Assembly (NCBI GenBank): GCA_039028335.1
Contig: JBCCIF010000008.1
Location: forward strand, 1 to 53,924
Length of the DNA stretch: 53,924 bases
Reading direction: 5' to 3'
DNA from: JABDKJ01 sp039028335
Lineage (GTDB): Bacteria > Bacteroidota > Bacteroidia > Flavobacteriales_D > JABDKJ01
Shown here: in pieces, positions 48,952-53,924 of the stretch
Position numbering within the stretch: position 1 is the first letter of the stretch
Layout: each line of letters begins with the position of its first letter
Position numbers and translations under genes: made by a program
Notes under the pieces: generated by a model
Database searches by the model: none
What the model was told of the DNA's origin: nothing
What the model saw: only the letters and a program-made list of their open reading frames with translations

Positions 48952-51486
48952 TTATCTGATGATGTGTACTGTTCCTATATGTTGCTGATGACGGGGGATA
49001 CCGGCCTCATTATATGCATGATAATTGATTATAAAACTAAATATTTCAAGGGTTTCTTCATAATCAGTGGAAATGCTACCATCCCAAATATCGTCCGGAT
49101 CATTGCTGGTATATATGATTCCTCCCCATCTGTCAAACATAAAAAGCTCATAATCAAATACTTCGCAGGTCTGTTTTACTTCGAAATAATCGTTGAGTCC
49201 ATCGCCATTCGGAGTAAATGAATTGGGAATGAAGACATTGCAATCGCAGTTAACAACCTCAATATCAGCTTCATAAGTATAATTTCCGCAAGCATTTTCT
49301 ATTTGAGCAGTATACACTCCACTTTCGCTTATCGCCAAGGTACTGTTATTGATTCCTGTATTCCAATAGACTTCTCCATTGTCGGGATCCAAAGCAAGCA
49401 ATAAATCTTCTCCCAGGCACAGCGTTTTCTCCTCTGGGAAATATTCAGGGTTATAATGTAAATCGATATTTATACTATCTGTAGCCCAGCAAGAATCAAG
49501 AAGCGCTGTTACCCAATAAACTCCCGGTTGAGTTATGGTATAGGTCTCTGATGTTGAACCGTTCCACCATTCTATTGTAGGCGTATTCAAATAGCTCAAA
49601 TCGAGAAACATGGACTGTCCTTCACAAATGGCTGAATCCGGAGGGAGCAACGGTGGTTGCAAGTAGGCTATACTCGTATGCAGGATTGAATCGCAGCCCG
49701 TACTTGCAGTCAGAACATCAGTGTAGGTGCCTTCATCGTAATAGATGTTTTGTCCAATTTGTACCGAACTACCAAAGCAAATTTCAAAGGCTTGATCCCA
49801 TTCAGTTTGAAAGAAATCTATGTTGATTTGGATAATGCTATCGCAACCGGTATTGGTAGAGTAGACTACTTCATGTTGTCCTTCGCTGCTGAAGACGTGG
49901 CCATCAAATTCAATTTGATCACTTGGGCAAATTTCGTAATGGTAGGGAGTAACGAAAGTACTCAATAGGCTAATTTCACTTATTATTGTGCTGTCACATC
50001 CTGCGCTTGTTTGAAATACATCAATGTAGGTTCCTGCCTCAGAATATACATTGTTTCCTACAGTGACCGTTCCGCCTTGACAAAATTCATATTCGTTTTG
50101 AAATGTGTACTGGAAGTCTACATGTGTCAAGGTATAATGAATACTGTCGCAGCCATTGACTGTCTGTCCTTGATAGTCATAAGTAATGGTTGAGTTTAGC
50201 TCATCTTGATTCGATTCAGGATTGTAAGTAACACAGTCCAAAGTCTCTGTTTCAGAGATGAATGAATTCCCGCTATCAATAGTTGAAATAACTATACTAT
50301 CGCATCCAAAAATATTGCTCAGCGTATCTGTATAAATTCCCGGATTGGTATACATTGAAGTTCCCACTGTGACAGCAGTTCCATCACAAATAGAAGTAAT
50401 ATTTTGATAGTTATGTGCTGGAATAACTTCTACGAAAATACTGTCTGTAAATACCGCGCCAGATTCTGAATAACTCAAAAAATACCACTGATCGCTAGTT
50501 GGGCTCGCCTGAGGATTTGAAGAAAAAGGGTCATCTAACCCTGTGATTGGTGACCAGACAAAATCTCCAATCAAAGAATTGTTCAAGTTGAGTTCTACCG
50601 CCCCTCCTTCACAGATGCTTAACGATTCTTCGAGATTTAATTCCATTTCAGAACCAAACCCTGAAGCTTTAAAAAGCAAAGCAGAATCTCTTTCGTAGTC
50701 TTCGGCATCCGCAATAGCAATTTTTATGTGATAGCTATGACCACATTGCAATTTGTATTTCGAGACAAGGAGGTTGGTAAATCCATCATATTCAACATTG
50801 TCTGGATCAGATGATAGTGCGGAGTTATCTTGAAACAAATTCGAATTCAGATTCCAATTGCTAGAAATGTTTTCGCAGTTACTAATTGTTCCGTTCGAGC
50901 CACAATTTGAATTGTTGATTGTATTGATGCCATAGGGGCTTCCATCAGCATGAGTCGATATGTTTACTGCATTATTCGAATAGGGTCCATTTATTCCAGG
51001 ACCGCTTAGGAAAATTCCAAAAGCATCTGTATTTAATGCACATACGTTTTCATTGTATTCTTCCGAAGCAAAAAAATATTCGATGTAAATAGAATCACCA
51101 CAACTGGTGAAATCGAATTCAAGAACAAGAGCATCATTGAAATTACTTCCGGTCATCAATTCTAGGTCTGGGTCAGACACGCCCCAATTTGCCCCTCCTA
51201 ATGTGTGGCCATCAAAATTGTTTCCAGATTGATCTGACATAAGCCGCGAGTCTCCGGTAGAAAGAATTATTCCAATGCCTAAACCGCTGTTTGTATTGCT
51301 CGCATCATAGAGACCAATTTGTTCTGCATTTCCAATGAACGACACATTGGAGGAATTGATGTTCGCTGTCTTCATGAACTGGACGGCTGTATTGGGAGGT
51401 ACATAGTTCACTGTAGCCTGCGAGAATACTTCAAAAGAAAGTAAAAGAGTATGAATGAGTAGTATGTGATAATAGATTCTGCGCAC
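48952..51486 (-). CDS. T9SS type B protein with choice-of-anchor L domain and Cys repeats
   Basis: An 844-residue secreted protein. The signal peptide ends SFEVFSQ; the start is GTG. Residues about 25-270 form a choice-of-anchor L-type domain (GLGIGIILSTGDSRLMSD, YIEYFFASEEYNENVC, DAFGIFLSG, IKIAIADAEDYERDSALLFK). About five repeats of roughly 45 residues follow, each with a Cys near the start (IC.G) and a GCDS near the end (for example VGNNVYSEAGTYIDVFQT and AGCDSTI), then Ig-like segments and a type B sorting domain about 751-844 (FIPNSFTPNGDGLNDYFEV to HIGTVHIIR). T9SS export is expected; adhesion or surface-layer function is plausible. It is paralogous in its C-terminal half to the next gene upstream. 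Confidence 0.87.
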   Translation of the reverse strand: MRRIYYHILLIHTLLLSFEVFSQATVNYVPPNTAVQFMKTANINSSNVSFIGNAEQIGLYDASNTNSGLGIGIILSTGDSRLMSDQSGNNFDGHTLGGANWGVSDPDLELMTGSNFNDALVLEFDFTSCGDSIYIEYFFASEEYNENVCALNTDAFGIFLSGPGINGPYSNNAVNISTHADGSPYGINTINNSNCGSNGTISNCENISSNWNLNSNLFQDNSALSSDPDNVEYDGFTNLLVSKYKLQCGHSYHIKIAIADAEDYERDSALLFKASGFGSEMELNLEESLSICEGGAVELNLNNSLIGDFVWSPITGLDDPFSSNPQASPTSDQWYFLSYSESGAVFTDSIFVEVIPAHNYQNITSICDGTAVTVGTSMYTNPGIYTDTLSNIFGCDSIVISTIDSGNSFISETETLDCVTYNPESNQDELNSTITYDYQGQTVNGCDSIHYTLTHVDFQYTFQNEYEFCQGGTVTVGNNVYSEAGTYIDVFQTSAGCDSTIISEISLLSTFVTPYHYEICPSDQIEFDGHVFSSEGQHEVVYSTNTGCDSIIQINIDFFQTEWDQAFEICFGSSVQIGQNIYYDEGTYTDVLTASTGCDSILHTSIAYLQPPLLPPDSAICEGQSMFLDLSYLNTPTIEWWNGSTSETYTITQPGVYWVTALLDSCWATDSINIDLHYNPEYFPEEKTLCLGEDLLLALDPDNGEVYWNTGINNSTLAISESGVYTAQIENACGNYTYEADIEVVNCDCNVFIPNSFTPNGDGLNDYFEVKQTCEVFDYELFMFDRWGGIIYTSNDPDDIWDGSISTDYEETLEIFSFIINYHAYNEAGIPRHQQHIGTVHIIR

Positions 51487-51603
51487 TAATCCCTAATTGG
51501 GGTAATGAGCATAGAATAGGTATCAATTTGAATACGGAATAGGTCTGTTCCAGTTGTCAGGTAAAGAGCAAAATCGATAGATGGTCTTAGCTTTTCCTGT
51601 AAT

Positions 51604-53871
51604 TCATCGAATTTGCGTAAGGTGACCTCTCAATTGGTCATGAATCAGTTTTCCTTCGGAATTAACAGCAGAATAGGTTAAGATGTAGTTGTAGACGTTT
51701 GAATTATGAATGTATCCCTTGGTTTCAAGTTCTCCTGTCCATGGAATATCTGGATTATTTGCATTGAATACGATTTTCCCCCATCTGTCGAAAATGTTGA
51801 GTTCGTATTGGATAAAATCGCATGAATAGTGAATTTGAAAGATATCGTTTGCCCCATCGCCATCAGGAGTAAATGAATTTGGTATGAAGACGGAACAATT
51901 GCAGTCTTCAAAGCTAACATCAGCTGTATAAGAATACGCTCCGCAGGCATTTTCTACTAGTGCAGTATAAACTCCTTCACTTTGAACAATATAGCTGGTA
52001 TTTTGACTTCCATCTTGCCAAGTTACATTGCCGTTGTTTGGGTCCAATTCGAGCAGCAAGTCTTCGCCTCTGCAGCTGTTAATTTCATTTAAAGTATAAT
52101 GAGGCTGGTAGTGGCTATATATTTGAATCGTATCCGTAACATAACAACTATCCAATAAGACGTCTACATAATAAATTCCCGGTTCACTGAATGAATTATA
52201 AGCCCCCACAGTATTATCAGACCAAATAATTTGTTCGGTTTGTATATAGGATAGATTGACTTCATAGCTTTCGCCCTCACAAATGCTTGCGTCAATATCT
52301 AAAATTAAATCTTTGGGAATTATATTCAATGCCGTTTCAACGATTGAATCACAGCCTTGTGAACTGATGAGTATATCTGTATATATTCCGTTTTCAGTAT
52401 ATATGTTGTCTCCTATTTCTATCATTTGACCATCACAAATTTCTAAGCTCTGGGAAATTTCAAAATTTTCCAATACCGTTAATTCTGTTGTTACTATGCT
52501 GTCGCAGCCATCACCACTCAAATAGAGGTCAGTATATACGCCACTCAAAGAGTAGATAGAATTACCTTCTATATGACTATGGCCTTGGCAAATAGAGACT
52601 TCATTATGAATATTCAAACTTGGAGACACAGTCAATTGAAGTTCCACCAGGCTATCACAACCATGTGTACTAGTATATTGAAAAGAAACCGTATCCGATG
52701 ACTCATAGATTGTTCCATTGAATTCATAGCTGTTTCCATCGCAAATTTGTGGCGAATGAATTTGATGGAAATTAGGCCAGACACTAAGGTTTACATTTAC
52801 TATACTATCGCAATTAAATTGAGTAACATAAACACTTGAGTAGTTGCCAGAGGCTGAGAAAATGTCATTTCCTTCTTGATGCACATCTCCTTCGCAGATG
52901 CTCACATCCTTGTCAAAAGATGGACTGGGGTTTACGTTGACAGTTGTAGTAATTGTGCTGTCACATCCATTACTGGCCACATGCGTGTATGAGTACGTTC
53001 CGGGTAAAGTATAAATGTCGTTTCCTTCTGTCCATGAATCCCCTTCGCAAAAGTCTATGCTTTGATTAGCACTAAAGTTGGGGTTTAGATTAAGATTTAC
53101 CAAAGTAACGCTGTCACAACTTAAAGCATTTTCATGAACGTAATAATAGCTTCCTTCTTCCGTCCAAGTTGCTGACCCTAAGGAGTAATTCTGTCCTTGA
53201 CATAATTCTATATTGAGCTCATTTGGATTTGCAATAACTTGTAAATCATCCAATCCCATATAAACCCATTTATCATTTGCACTTTTTGGATTAAAGGAGA
53301 TGAGGTTATGAGCAAAATTAGCGGTAAAAGTCATTTCATATTCAACCCAGCCAGAATCAGAAGAAATTATAGGAGTTGAGCCAATCAATTCGTCAGTGCC
53401 GCAGTGATTTGTTGAAGCATAAACATCCAAATAACCCGGCTGATCTCCATAACCACCTCCTCCCCAAAGTGGGAAAACACCTGGAGTTGGAATAATTGCA
53501 AATTTAAATTTGAGATAATAGGTCTCACCGGGTACCAAGGTATTTGTAAGTGCTCCTTGAGGTCTCTCGGCAAAATCAAAATCATTGGAATGAAAGCCAA
53601 AGTAACGCAAGCCCTCTGCTGCCGGTTCTGTAACTCCCCAAGCACCTGGTTGAATATCAACAGTGCCAAAACAATTGGTCCAACCGTTGGGGAAACCGCT
53701 TCCTTCGAGATTTGCATTCTCAAAATTTGGATCGCAGTTAAGAATCATTGATTGATTGAGCTCAAATTTCGTTGAATCCGGATTAGCGCTTTTAGCGTAT
53801 AGATAATCGCTTGAAGCAATAATTGCAATCAATAAAATGCAATAGGTATTGAACGGTTTTATATGAATCAA
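51604..53871 (-). CDS. T9SS type B protein with CBM-like domain and GCDS repeats
   Basis: A 755-residue secreted protein. The TTG at 53871 is the only usual start: an in-frame stop lies just upstream and the signal peptide (CILLIAIIASSDYLYA) begins close by. Residues about 48-212 look like a jelly-roll carbohydrate-binding module (GFPNGWTNCFGTVDIQPGAW, YYLKFKFAIIP, WVYMGLDDLQV). Six repeats of about 45-48 residues follow (for example ICEGDVHQEGNDIFSASGNY with GCDS), then two Ig-like segments (IWSDNTVGAYNSFSEPGIYY, NVTWQDGSQNTSYIVQSEGV) and a type B sorting domain about 661-755 (FIPNSFTPDGDGANDIFQI to RGHLTQIR). Polysaccharide binding is inferred from the N-terminal fold only. No promoter is recognisable in the last bases of the window. 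Confidence 0.86.
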   Translation of the reverse strand: MIHIKPFNTYCILLIAIIASSDYLYAKSANPDSTKFELNQSMILNCDPNFENANLEGSGFPNGWTNCFGTVDIQPGAWGVTEPAAEGLRYFGFHSNDFDFAERPQGALTNTLVPGETYYLKFKFAIIPTPGVFPLWGGGGYGDQPGYLDVYASTNHCGTDELIGSTPIISSDSGWVEYEMTFTANFAHNLISFNPKSANDKWVYMGLDDLQVIANPNELNIELCQGQNYSLGSATWTEEGSYYYVHENALSCDSVTLVNLNLNPNFSANQSIDFCEGDSWTEGNDIYTLPGTYSYTHVASNGCDSTITTTVNVNPSPSFDKDVSICEGDVHQEGNDIFSASGNYSSVYVTQFNCDSIVNVNLSVWPNFHQIHSPQICDGNSYEFNGTIYESSDTVSFQYTSTHGCDSLVELQLTVSPSLNIHNEVSICQGHSHIEGNSIYSLSGVYTDLYLSGDGCDSIVTTELTVLENFEISQSLEICDGQMIEIGDNIYTENGIYTDILISSQGCDSIVETALNIIPKDLILDIDASICEGESYEVNLSYIQTEQIIWSDNTVGAYNSFSEPGIYYVDVLLDSCYVTDTIQIYSHYQPHYTLNEINSCRGEDLLLELDPNNGNVTWQDGSQNTSYIVQSEGVYTALVENACGAYSYTADVSFEDCNCSVFIPNSFTPDGDGANDIFQIHYSCDFIQYELNIFDRWGKIVFNANNPDIPWTGELETKGYIHNSNVYNYILTYSAVNSEGKLIHDQLRGHLTQIR

Positions 53872-53924
53872 TTAAATAGGTGTAAATAGTCTATCTTTTT
53901 ACGCATTTTTCTCCCGCTTGTTTC

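Noticed and set aside
1..53924. tRNA, rRNA, CRISPR, transposase or phage genes
   Set aside because: I saw no cloverleaf-like sequences ending in CCA, no rRNA motifs, no regularly spaced repeats and no mobile-element proteins on either strand.

Overview
The window is AT-rich DNA from a member of the phylum Bacteroidota, most likely order Flavobacteriales. The evidence is Bacteroidota-type promoters (TAnnTTTG -7 elements), a fused SecDF, DUF4249 lipoproteins beside TonB-dependent receptors, and many proteins ending in type IX secretion system (T9SS) sorting domains. Of the seven cargo proteins, five are type B (gliding-motility-associated C-terminal domain) and two are type A. I saw no rRNA, tRNA, CRISPR array, transposase, phage gene or replication origin. 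No gene-free stretch exceeds 300 bases; the longest is the 266-base gap 27024-27289, which carries two divergent promoters.

Layout. 2-4445: a large TPR protein (5' end outside the window) followed one base later by a plugless outer-membrane barrel. 4602-6967: gyrB and a small MreB-like protein. 7047-10209: a TonB receptor and DUF4249 lipoprotein cassette. 10211-10531: a TerB-like protein, convergent. 10583-23585 (minus strand): an ECF sigma factor, a membrane-anchored partner, a terminator, then three very large T9SS type B proteins. 23780-24721: malate dehydrogenase. 24771-27023: an FG-GAP repeat T9SS type A protein. 27290-33834: SecDF, TatA, a Ca/Na antiporter and a PorE-like OmpA protein. 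33954-37587: purM, etfB-etfA and a bifunctional-nuclease-domain protein. 37665-38615: thioredoxin reductase. 38727-47965 (minus): aminotransferase, YtxJ, DUF819 permease, histone-deacetylase-like enzyme, then a second TonB/DUF4249 cassette ending in a T9SS beta-helix protein. 48027-48861: two DUF1573 proteins. 48952-53871: two more type B proteins built of Cys-containing repeats.

Much of the window concerns the cell envelope. SecDF and TatA serve inner-membrane export, the PorE-like protein probably links the T9SS or outer membrane to peptidoglycan, and the cargo proteins use the T9SS to reach the surface. Interspersed housekeeping genes (gyrB, mdh, purM, etfBA, trxB) look ordinary.

The most notable observation is the sigma factor's overlapping partner (22208-23020). 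It has the layout of an anti-sigma factor, with a short cytoplasmic N-terminus and one membrane span, but its periplasmic end is a degenerate copy of the T9SS type B sorting domain. It lies directly upstream of three genuine type B cargo genes. I infer a regulator that senses T9SS status through a tethered sorting-signal mimic; this is a hypothesis drawn from sequence alone.
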